64,000 nucleotides of DNA from Solimonas sp. GTDB taxonomy: Bacteria > Pseudomonadota > Gammaproteobacteria > Nevskiales > Nevskiaceae. Numbering within the stretch: position 1 is the first letter of the stretch; each line of letters begins with the position of its first letter. Both the position numbers and the translations under genes were made by a program. The stretch lies in contig JASBRP010000022.1 in the NCBI GenBank assembly GCA_030149365.1, forward strand, positions 50,324 through 114,323. The letters run 5' to 3'. Under the pieces are notes generated by a model. That model was not told the origin of the DNA. It did not search any database and saw only the letters and a list, made by a program, of their open reading frames with translations. Below, piece by piece: positions 25,843 through 32,612 of this stretch.

Positions 25843-26685
25843 TCAGCGCTGGATCTTGCCGAGCGATGCCGGCTGCGTCTTGGCCTGGGCCGAATCAGCC
25901 GACGGAGCAGCCGCTGCCGGCGCCCGCGGCTGTGCCGCCTTGGGCTTTCCGAAGATCGCAAAGCCCAGCCACAGCAGCAGCGCCAGCGCCGCAGCGCCGA
26001 AGCCGGCATAGCTCAGGGTCTGGAAGCCCTTCACCACGGCCTGGCGCTGGCCGACCCAGTCACGGTCCAGGCCGTCACCCAGGTCGGAGCTCAGCATCAG
26101 CAGGCCTTGGGCAATCTGCTGGGAGTTGAACAGGCACTTCATGTCGCCGAAGCTCGGATCCGGGCTGCCCAGGGTCTTGGGCCAGGTCGTCTCCAGGCAG
26201 AACTCGCGGCTCACCTCGTGATCGCTGGCCAGCGGCAAGGACACCCAGTAGCCGGAAAGCTGCGTTTCCGCGGCGGACAGCCCAAGCTTGGCCGGATCGC
26301 GGCTGTCGGCCGCGCTGATCCAGCCGCGATTGATGATCACGAACTCGCCCGCCTCGCTGGCATCGCCCTCGCCGGGCGTATACGACAGCGCCAGCCACAG
26401 GTCATAGCCCTCGCGGCCACCCGCCAGCGTGCGCGGCACCAGCAACTGCTGGTCCACCACGAGCTTGCCGGACACGTTGCCGAGATCGACCTCGCCTTCG
26501 GCGGCCGTGGTGTTGCTAGTCAGGACCAAGGGGGTGCGGCCTTGCGCCGCTTCGTACAAAGCCAGGTCGGCGGCAGACGCCGCAGCCAGCTTCTGTTGCT
26601 GCAGCCCATACCACGATGAACCCGCCGCCACGCCCAGGGCTACCACGCCCAGGGCCACCACGCGCAAGCCATGACTGACTGCCAT
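25843..26685 (-). CDS. SURF1-like membrane protein
   Basis: This is a 280-residue protein with two membrane segments, near residues 7-24 and 220-245, flanking a periplasmic domain. That domain contains EFVIINRGWIS, close to the VNRGW motif of SURF1 proteins, which help haem insertion into cytochrome oxidase. No oxidase genes lie nearby, so the role is inferred. I chose ATG 26685 because GGAGGAG precedes it; an upstream ATG at 26787 lacks an SD. The C-terminal tail is Ala/Pro/Lys-rich and probably cytoplasmic. A gap of 119 bp separates it from the DUF2970 gene upstream. Confidence 0.65.
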   Translation of the reverse strand: MAVSHGLRVVALGVVALGVAAGSSWYGLQQQKLAAASAADLALYEAAQGRTPLVLTSNTTAAEGEVDLGNVSGKLVVDQQLLVPRTLAGGREGYDLWLALSYTPGEGDASEAGEFVIINRGWISAADSRDPAKLGLSAAETQLSGYWVSLPLASDHEVSREFCLETTWPKTLGSPDPSFGDMKCLFNSQQIAQGLLMLSSDLGDGLDRDWVGQRQAVVKGFQTLSYAGFGAAALALLLWLGFAIFGKPKAAQPRAPAAAAPSADSAQAKTQPASLGKIQR

Positions 26686-26804
26686 CTCGTCTCCTCCCGA
26701 ATATTCCGCGCGCTCGAACGGCGCGCTAGGTGCCTTTATGCCCCGGAAATGGGGGGCTGGGCAATACCCGTCGGGAGGAACGGGCATTCAGCCGCGGTCG
26801 CCGC

Positions 26805-27041
26805 CTAGAGTCCAGCGCTGCGCAGGGCGAGCCGCACGGCGATCCAGACCACCCCGATGAAGGCCAGGGTCATGCCCAGGCCCACGGCAATGAAGTGCAG
26901 GGGCTTGCCCTTGGTGAAGTCGCGCTCCCGGTTCTTCGAGCTCTGGACGCCGAAGAACGACGCGGCGACGCTGCTGATGGTCTGCCAGAGGCTGGGCGGC
27001 TTGCCGCCCGGCGGCTGCCCGGGGTCCGATACGGAGTTCAT
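26805..27041 (-). CDS. DUF2970 small membrane protein
   Basis: This 78-residue protein has the DUF2970 signature SSVAASFFGVQSSKNRERDF, followed by one C-terminal membrane helix (about 50-72). The family is widespread in beta- and gammaproteobacteria and has no known function. The start is ATG 27041, 1 bp beyond the stop of the DUF2505 gene. The two genes form a transcription unit. Confidence 0.85.
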   Translation of the reverse strand: MNSVSDPGQPPGGKPPSLWQTISSVAASFFGVQSSKNRERDFTKGKPLHFIAVGLGMTLAFIGVVWIAVRLALRSAGL

Positions 27042-27042
27042 G

Positions 27043-27531
27043 TCAGTAGTCGCGCAGGATCTTGAGGCTGACCTGGTAGTCGGTACGCGACTTGGCCTGC
27101 AGGTCCTCGGCCAGCACCTTCTCCAGCTTGCCACCGATCAGCGGGATGCCGCAGGAGACGTTCCAGACCAGGTGATTGGCGCAACCCTGCCCTGCAGGCT
27201 TGAGCTGCATCTCGGTGAAGACCTTCACCGGGGCGCCCTTGATCTCGGTGTCGATACGGCCGGTGCGCTTCTCCAGGTCCCAGGCATCCTGCTGCACCAC
27301 CGAAACCGACTCGCCGATGAACTTCTTGGCGAAGTCCGGCAGCGGCGCATCGGACTTCATGCTGAAGCGGCACTTGATACGGAAGCGCTTGTCGGTCTTC
27401 TCATGCTCCAGGACCTCCACGTCCCAGGCCCCCGAGTCGCGGTACTTGCGCTCGAAATAGCTGCGGTCCGTGTACATCTGCAGCACCGTGTCGATCGGCT
27501 TGTCGTAATCGAGCTTTTCGTCGTACTTCAT
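27043..27531 (-). CDS. DUF2505 family protein
   Basis: This is a 162-residue soluble protein with no signal peptide. Its pattern of MKYDEKLDYDKPIDTVLQMY, a central beta-rich section and a C-terminal helix (LEKVLAEDLQAKSRTDYQVS) fits DUF2505. DUF2505 is a START/SRPBCC-like ligand-binding fold in which an N-terminal strand is followed by a helix lining a hydrophobic pocket. The ligand is unknown. It precedes the DUF2970 gene by 1 bp and lies just downstream of a DUF1329 gene and its terminator. Confidence 0.82.
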   Translation of the reverse strand: MKYDEKLDYDKPIDTVLQMYTDRSYFERKYRDSGAWDVEVLEHEKTDKRFRIKCRFSMKSDAPLPDFAKKFIGESVSVVQQDAWDLEKRTGRIDTEIKGAPVKVFTEMQLKPAGQGCANHLVWNVSCGIPLIGGKLEKVLAEDLQAKSRTDYQVSLKILRDY

Positions 27532-27586
27532 CCCATCCCATCCCCGGCTGCTTTGCGCAGCTCGCTTAATAGTGACGCTGAATCAA

Positions 27587-27619
27587 GAAAGGCCGCCGGG
27601 TATCGCCCGGCGGCCTTTC
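27587..27619 (-). terminator. Terminator of the first DUF1329 gene
   Basis: A perfect 14-bp stem (GAAAGGCCGCCGGG and complement) encloses a TATCG loop, 24 bp past the stop at 27643. On the minus strand it is followed by a short T-rich tract (CTTTCTTGATT). Confidence 0.85.
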
Positions 27620-27642
27620 CTGTCCATATTGCAGCTTTGAGC

Positions 27643-28995
27643 TTACTTCGTCGTCATCTTCTGCACGGAAGCCGCGCTGAAGTAGTCGCTGTTGAAGCTC
27701 GCCGTCGCGTCGATCGGCTTGTCTTCGTTCCAGGCGGCGGTGATGAAGTAACGGCCCGAGGTGAAGTGATAGATCACTTCCGGAACCGTGGTCGCCGCCA
27801 GCAGGTTGGACGCATTGATGATGTGGCCTTCCTGGAACTGGTAGAGCTGGTCACGGTTGTCGTAGTCGTCCACGGCAGCAATGGTCCAGCCGTCCTCGTC
27901 GAGGTAGAAGCGACGCTTCTTGAAGGTGTGGCTGGTGCCCGGCTTGATGTCGGCTTCGACCACCCAGACGCGGTGCAGCTCGTAGCGCGGCAGGTCCTGG
28001 TTCAGGTGCTTCGGCTTGGCCAGGTCCTTGTACTTGGTGCCCTTGCCGGCGATCTTGTTGGAGTTGTACGGAATGTACATTTCCTTCTTGCCGACCAGCT
28101 TCCAGTTGTAGCGTTCCAGGGCGCCGTTGAACATGTCGACCTGGTCGTAGAACTGGTGACCGTCGGTGCCTTCGTACGGGTTGTCGCAGCAAACCGTCGG
28201 GGCGCGGCGGATGCGCTTCAGGCCGGGCGAATAGAGCCAGGCGGCACGGCCTTCGGCGCCGGTGCCCATCTTCTCGTGCACCAGGATGAACGTACCGGCC
28301 AGGCGCGGCGGAGCCACGGTCTTGGACAGGTACTTCAGGAACTCACCCTGGCCGGGCTTGAGCTCGGTCGGGTTCTTCAGCGAGGCGTAGCCGAAGGTCA
28401 CGTCTTCGACGATCTTGGTCAGCTGGAACTGGCCGTTCGGCTGCACGATCATCTGGTTGTTGTAGCGGGTGACCGACTCACCGCGCCACTTCAGCTTGTG
28501 GTTCCAGATCGGCTCGGCGCCGGACTTCGGAATCGGGAACGGGAAGCCCAGCTTGCAACCGTTGAGGATTTCCGTGTTGACCAGTTCGCAGGTGGTGGCG
28601 TTGGCCTTGGTGGCGTCCTGGATTTCCTTCGGCCAGTCGATCTTGCGGACCGACGGGTAGACGTTCAGCTTGTAGCTGTCATAGCTCGACAGCAGCTTCT
28701 TGTGGCCCTCGGTCAGCTTGGCGGAGTACTGCGCCATGTTGGCCTTGGTGATCGTGAACAGCGGCTTCTGGCCGTCCACGTCCGGATCGTTCGGCCACTC
28801 GCCCTTCAGGGCGCCGGTGCGGGCACGCGGGGTCCACTCGGGAATGGTCTTGTCGGCGTTGCCGGCCTTTTCTGCGCCGACGGCCGTCAGCTCGGCACCG
28901 AGCTTGGCCGCTTCCGCAGCGGGGACCTTGGCAACGGCCTGTGCCGTCAGGCACAAGGCGGCGACGCCAAGGACTGAAGCTAGGGTTTTCTTCAT
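27643..28995 (-). CDS. DUF1329 periplasmic protein, paralogue A
   Basis: This 450-residue protein has a cleavable signal peptide (MKKTLASVLGVAALCLTAQA). It is a full-length DUF1329 protein, a LolA/outer-membrane lipoprotein sorting-like beta fold. Family landmarks are WNHKLKWRGES, a CCDNPYEGTDG loop, YELHRVWVVEA and KRRFYLDEDGW near the C-terminus. The family is often encoded with lipid or hydrophobic-compound transport genes, and its substrate is unknown. I chose the ATG at 28995 (second Met) because AGGAGA lies 8 nt upstream; the ATG at 29004 would be too close to it. It is about 70% identical by eye to the next gene. Confidence 0.9.
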   Translation of the reverse strand: MKKTLASVLGVAALCLTAQAVAKVPAAEAAKLGAELTAVGAEKAGNADKTIPEWTPRARTGALKGEWPNDPDVDGQKPLFTITKANMAQYSAKLTEGHKKLLSSYDSYKLNVYPSVRKIDWPKEIQDATKANATTCELVNTEILNGCKLGFPFPIPKSGAEPIWNHKLKWRGESVTRYNNQMIVQPNGQFQLTKIVEDVTFGYASLKNPTELKPGQGEFLKYLSKTVAPPRLAGTFILVHEKMGTGAEGRAAWLYSPGLKRIRRAPTVCCDNPYEGTDGHQFYDQVDMFNGALERYNWKLVGKKEMYIPYNSNKIAGKGTKYKDLAKPKHLNQDLPRYELHRVWVVEADIKPGTSHTFKKRRFYLDEDGWTIAAVDDYDNRDQLYQFQEGHIINASNLLAATTVPEVIYHFTSGRYFITAAWNEDKPIDATASFNSDYFSAASVQKMTTK

Positions 28996-29077
28996 CGGGA
29001 ACATCTCCTCGTCTGGTTATTTCGGATGGCTGCCCAACTGGCGGAGAAATTTGACCCAAGGGCACCGAGTGCAGGGG

Positions 29078-29106
29078 ATGCTAGCGCAAATCCCCAGGGG
29101 CGCCAA
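29078..29106 (-). promoter_or_regulatory. Candidate promoter of DUF1329 paralogue A
   Basis: TTGGCG (29106-29101), 17 nt, then TAGCAT (29083-29078) on the minus strand. The flanking words TGGCGCC and GCTAGCATCCC recur with near-identical spacing upstream of the second DUF1329 gene. Confidence 0.5.
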
Positions 29107-29196
29107 CACGCGCCGGAAAATTTCCTCCGAAATTTCATCGCACTGCAACAGGGGCTGAATGCTCCCTGAATGGCGGGCCCCTGGTGGGCTCCGGGC

Positions 29197-30549
29197 CTAC
29201 CGGGTGGCCCGCTTCTGGACGGTAGCCGCGCTGAAGTAGTCCGGCCGGTAGTCCTGGGTGAAATCGTAGGGCTTGTCTTCGTTGAACAGCGTGGTGATGA
29301 AGTAGCGGCCAGAACCGAAGTGGTAGATCACTTCCGGGGCTGCTGAGGTGGCCATGATGTTGTAGCCAAAGCCGATATGGCCCTCCTGGAACTGCACCAG
29401 CTGGCCACGGTTGTCGTAGTTGTCCACCATCGCGATGGCCCAGCCGTCCTCGTCCAGGTAGAAGCGGCGCTTCTTGAAGGCATGGGTCTCGCCGGGACGC
29501 AGCTCGGCCTCCACCACCCAGACCCGGTGCAGCTCATAGCGCGCCAGGTCCTGGTTCAGATGCCTGGGCCGGGCCAGGTCGGCAAAGCGGGTCTTGGGGC
29601 TGATCAGGCGGTAGGGATCGTAGGGCAGGATCATCTCCCGCTTGCCCAGCAGCTTCCAGTTGTAGCGCTCCAGGACACCGTTGTACATGTCCACCTGGTC
29701 GTAGAACTGGTTGCCGTCGGTACCCTCCGCCGGATTGTCGCAACAGACCGTGGGGGCGCGGCGCACCCGCTTGAGCGTGGGGGTGTAGAGCCAGGCGGCG
29801 CGGCCCTCGCTGCCGGTGCCGACCTTGTCATGCACCAGGATCGTGGTGCCCGACAGGCGCGGCGGCGCGATGGTGCGTGCCATGTAGTGCAGGTAGTCGC
29901 TCTGCCCGCCTTCCAGCGTCACCGGATTCTTGATCGAGGCATAGACGAAGCGCACGTCCTCGATGATCTTGGTCAGCTGGTACTGCCCATTGGGCTGCAC
30001 GATCATCTGGTTGTTGTAGCGGGTCACCGATTCGCCACGCCACTTCAGCTTGTGGTTCCAGATCGCCTCGGCGCCGGACTTGGGGATCGGGAACGGAAAG
30101 CCCAGGCGACAGCCGTAGAGGTCGTCGCTGCCGCGCAGTTCGCAGCCCACGGCATTCTCGCGGGTCGCCGCGTAGATCGGCTCGGGCCAGGCGGAATGCC
30201 GATGCGACGGATAGACCGGCATCTTGTAGCTGTCATGGGCCGCCAGCAGCTTCTTGTGGCCCTCCGACAGGCGCGGCGCGTACTGCGCCATGTTGGCCCG
30301 GGTGATGGTCAGCAGCGGCTTGTCGGCTTCAACCGCCGGGTCGGTGTAGAACTCACCGGCCAGGGATCCACGCTGCTTGCCCGGCGTCCAGGCCGGAATG
30401 CTGCCATCCTTGTTGGCCGCCTTCTCGGCGCCTACCGGGGTCAGGCTGGCGCCCAGCTGGGCGGCCTCATTCTCGGTAACTCGGGCTACCGCGTGGGGCG
30501 CGGCCAGCAACAGGATGGACGCCGCCAGGCTGGCGAGGATCGGCTTCAT
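29197..30549 (-). CDS. DUF1329 periplasmic protein, paralogue B
   Basis: This 450-residue protein has a signal peptide (MKPILASLAASILLLAAPHA) and the same DUF1329 landmarks as its neighbour: WNHKLKWRGES, APTVCCDNPAEGTDG, YELHRVWVVEA, RRFYLDEDGW and a C-terminal ATVQKRATR. It is evidently a tandem duplicate, 200 bp upstream of paralogue A but with its own promoter-like motif. Divergence is concentrated in the loop around residues 110-135 and at the C-terminus. The role is probably periplasmic transfer of a hydrophobic ligand, which is inferred from the fold class. Confidence 0.9.
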   Translation of the reverse strand: MKPILASLAASILLLAAPHAVARVTENEAAQLGASLTPVGAEKAANKDGSIPAWTPGKQRGSLAGEFYTDPAVEADKPLLTITRANMAQYAPRLSEGHKKLLAAHDSYKMPVYPSHRHSAWPEPIYAATRENAVGCELRGSDDLYGCRLGFPFPIPKSGAEAIWNHKLKWRGESVTRYNNQMIVQPNGQYQLTKIIEDVRFVYASIKNPVTLEGGQSDYLHYMARTIAPPRLSGTTILVHDKVGTGSEGRAAWLYTPTLKRVRRAPTVCCDNPAEGTDGNQFYDQVDMYNGVLERYNWKLLGKREMILPYDPYRLISPKTRFADLARPRHLNQDLARYELHRVWVVEAELRPGETHAFKKRRFYLDEDGWAIAMVDNYDNRGQLVQFQEGHIGFGYNIMATSAAPEVIYHFGSGRYFITTLFNEDKPYDFTQDYRPDYFSAATVQKRATR

Positions 30550-30597
30550 GGTGAATCTACCTGCGGCGCGGGGGGCTGCCGCTTGAACAGGGCCGGG

Positions 30598-30627
30598 ATG
30601 CTAGCCCAGCGCGACACCCGGCGCCAT
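30598..30627 (-). promoter_or_regulatory. Candidate promoter of DUF1329 paralogue B
   Basis: ATGGCG (30627-30622), 18 nt, then TAGCAT (30603-30598) on the minus strand, about 50 nt before the start codon. It shares TGGCGCC and GCTAGCATCCC with the region upstream of paralogue A. Confidence 0.45.
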
Positions 30628-30685
30628 CGTCCGCTCCCCAGGCCCCAGGGCCTGTTGGCGCACCGGCGCCGCCGTGAGGGAGGCT

Positions 30686-32071
30686 TCAGGGCTCTCCCAA
30701 GTACTTCAGCAGCATGTCGCGGGCATTCAGCTCGCCGTGCAGCGTGGCCAGCATGATGAATACCCCGGCCAGGCGGCGGTGCAGGAAGACGATCTCCCGC
30801 GGCGGCACCTTGAAATGCACCGATAGCGCATTGGAGGCGGCCATGCGCCCCGCCCGCATCGGCAGGTCGCTGGCGCCCCAAAGGTATTCGCCCCTTTCGT
30901 TCTTGAGCCGATCCGGCATGTGGGCAGCATCGCCGAAGGGTTCCACGATGGTTTCGCAGAGCTGCACGAAGGTATCCAGCACCGGCTTGGGGAAGCCGGC
31001 CTTCATCAGGCCGATGTCGATGCCGCCGCGCAGGATGGCTTCGCGGTCACGCTCGATGGCACCGCGCACGATATCGGCATAGCTCTCCACGAAGCCCCGC
31101 CCGAACACGCGGGTGGCGCCGAAGTCGAGCAGCACGATGCGGTCCTGCCCGTCGTCGCCGGGGCGGATGCGGTAGTTTCCGAAGTGCGGGTCCGACTGCA
31201 CCATGTGCCAGCGGAAGAACTCCTTCAGGAACACCTCGACGAAGGCCGCCGACAGGGCATTGCGCCGCGCCTGGGGCAGACGCTGCACGGCATCGTCACG
31301 CACGTGGTTGCCGTGCTCGAAGCTGGTGGTCAGCACGCGGTCGCTGGAGTACTCGCCGAACACGCGCGGCACCACGAAGCGCGGGTCATCGCGCAGCTTC
31401 TCGCCGAAGGTCTGGGTGAAATGGCGCTCGGTTTCATAGTCCACCTCGCGGTGGAGCATCTCGCGCACCTCGTTGAACACCGGCTCCAGGTCCAGGCCCT
31501 TGGGCGCCAGCCGGGTCATCATCAGCAGGCGCGACAGCGTACGGATGTCGCTCTCGATGGCGTCGGCCACGCCCGGATACTGGATCTTGATCACCAGTTC
31601 CTGGCCATCGCGCTTGCGCCGGGCACGATGCGCCTGGCCCAGCGAGGCCGCGGCCAGCGGCTTCTCGTCCACCTCCAGCTCGCGCAGGCGGTCGCGGCCG
31701 ATGCCACGCTCCAGCACCGGCAGGACCACGTGCCAGGCCACCGGCGGGGTATCGTCCTGCAGGCTCGACAGCACCTCCACCGCCTCTTCCGGCAGGAAGT
31801 ACTGGCCGTAGAGCGACATCATCTGCCCGGCCTTCATGACCGAGCCCTTGAGGCGGCCCAGTTCGTCGGCAAGTACCTCTGCCTGGCGCTTGTAGAAATC
31901 CCGGTCGGCATGCCCGCGCGCGGACTCGTCGCGGAACATGTTGGCGATGGAGTGCGCCACGATCTTGCTGCCCGCTCCCAGGCCCAGCATCGTCATCGCG
32001 ATGTTGCGCTCCAGCGGCCGGGTTTTCAGCGAGGAAATGCTACCCTTCCCGCCCTTCCTGTCTTCAGTCAT
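30686..32071 (-). CDS. ABC1/UbiB (AarF/ADCK) family atypical kinase
   Basis: This 461-residue protein belongs to the UbiB/Coq8 kinase-like family linked to ubiquinone synthesis and lipid handling. It has the KxGQ motif (KAGQMMSLYGQYF, preceded by LKGSVM), the nucleotide-loop LAAASLGQAHRA, IKIQYPG, the HMVQSDPHFGNYRI catalytic loop and the LLDFGATRVFG metal motif. The start ATG 32071 removes a spurious N-terminal extension that overlaps the divergent gene. No C-terminal membrane helices are evident, which suggests the shorter ABC1 type rather than canonical UbiB. It is divergent from a small gene only 13 bp away. Confidence 0.88.
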   Translation of the reverse strand: MTEDRKGGKGSISSLKTRPLERNIAMTMLGLGAGSKIVAHSIANMFRDESARGHADRDFYKRQAEVLADELGRLKGSVMKAGQMMSLYGQYFLPEEAVEVLSSLQDDTPPVAWHVVLPVLERGIGRDRLRELEVDEKPLAAASLGQAHRARRKRDGQELVIKIQYPGVADAIESDIRTLSRLLMMTRLAPKGLDLEPVFNEVREMLHREVDYETERHFTQTFGEKLRDDPRFVVPRVFGEYSSDRVLTTSFEHGNHVRDDAVQRLPQARRNALSAAFVEVFLKEFFRWHMVQSDPHFGNYRIRPGDDGQDRIVLLDFGATRVFGRGFVESYADIVRGAIERDREAILRGGIDIGLMKAGFPKPVLDTFVQLCETIVEPFGDAAHMPDRLKNERGEYLWGASDLPMRAGRMAASNALSVHFKVPPREIVFLHRRLAGVFIMLATLHGELNARDMLLKYLGEP

Positions 32072-32084
32072 CGAGAGTCCACGG

Positions 32085-32528
32085 ATGAAGTCCTTGAGCG
32101 ATATTCTATTGGCCCCGGAGAAGAAAGACGCGGCCGTCTCCGACCTCGCCCGACTGCTCGAAGGCGCCCTGGCCAATCGCGGCGGCCTGGCCGGCATGGC
32201 GCTCAAGACCGGTCTGGCCATGCTCAAGTCCAGCAAGCCCGACGTCCTGGAGCGCGGTGCCACCCGCATGCTGCCGGAATTCGCTGCCCAGTTGCAGCCC
32301 CTGTTCGAACGCTTCCAGAAGGAAGGCGGCACCGATTTCGCCGGCTTCCTCAAGAAGAACGGCGCCGAGGCAGCCACGGTCCTGGCCCGGACCATCGACC
32401 AGTTGATGTCCACCAGCCAGAACGCCACCGCCAAGTCGCTCTACACCAAGTTCCGCGGCGGCGCCGACAAGGACATCGCCGCGATGGTGCCGGAGGTTGG
32501 CCGGCTGGTCCAGAAGTACCTGGCCTGA
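32085..32528 (+). CDS. Small helical protein resembling DUF6918
   Basis: This 147-residue, predominantly helical and soluble protein has no signal peptide. Segments such as GGLAGMALKTGLAMLK, a central MLPEFAAQLQPLFERF and a C-terminal MVPEVGRLVQKYLA resemble DUF6918-type proteins, small helical proteins of unknown function. The ATG at 32085 lies 13 bp from the divergent kinase start, so the two promoters must lie inside each other's coding regions or one gene starts further in. The function is unknown. A shared role with the ABC1 kinase is suggested only by position. Confidence 0.7.
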   Translation: MKSLSDILLAPEKKDAAVSDLARLLEGALANRGGLAGMALKTGLAMLKSSKPDVLERGATRMLPEFAAQLQPLFERFQKEGGTDFAGFLKKNGAEAATVLARTIDQLMSTSQNATAKSLYTKFRGGADKDIAAMVPEVGRLVQKYLA

Positions 32529-32552
32529 TAGGGGCCTGATCAGGGCCTGATC

Positions 32553-32586
32553 GAGAGCCTTGCCGGGACTGGTCCGGCAGGGCCTC
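32553..32586. terminator. Bidirectional terminator-like stem-loop
   Basis: GAGAGCCTTGCCGG (32553 on) pairs imperfectly with CCGGCAGGGCCTC (ending 32586) around a short loop. It sits in the 84-bp gap where the small helical gene and the TPR-DUF1329 gene converge. There is no strong T-tract. Confidence 0.5.
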
Positions 32587-32612
32587 TTGCCTGCGACCGC
32601 AGTCGTCCGGCG

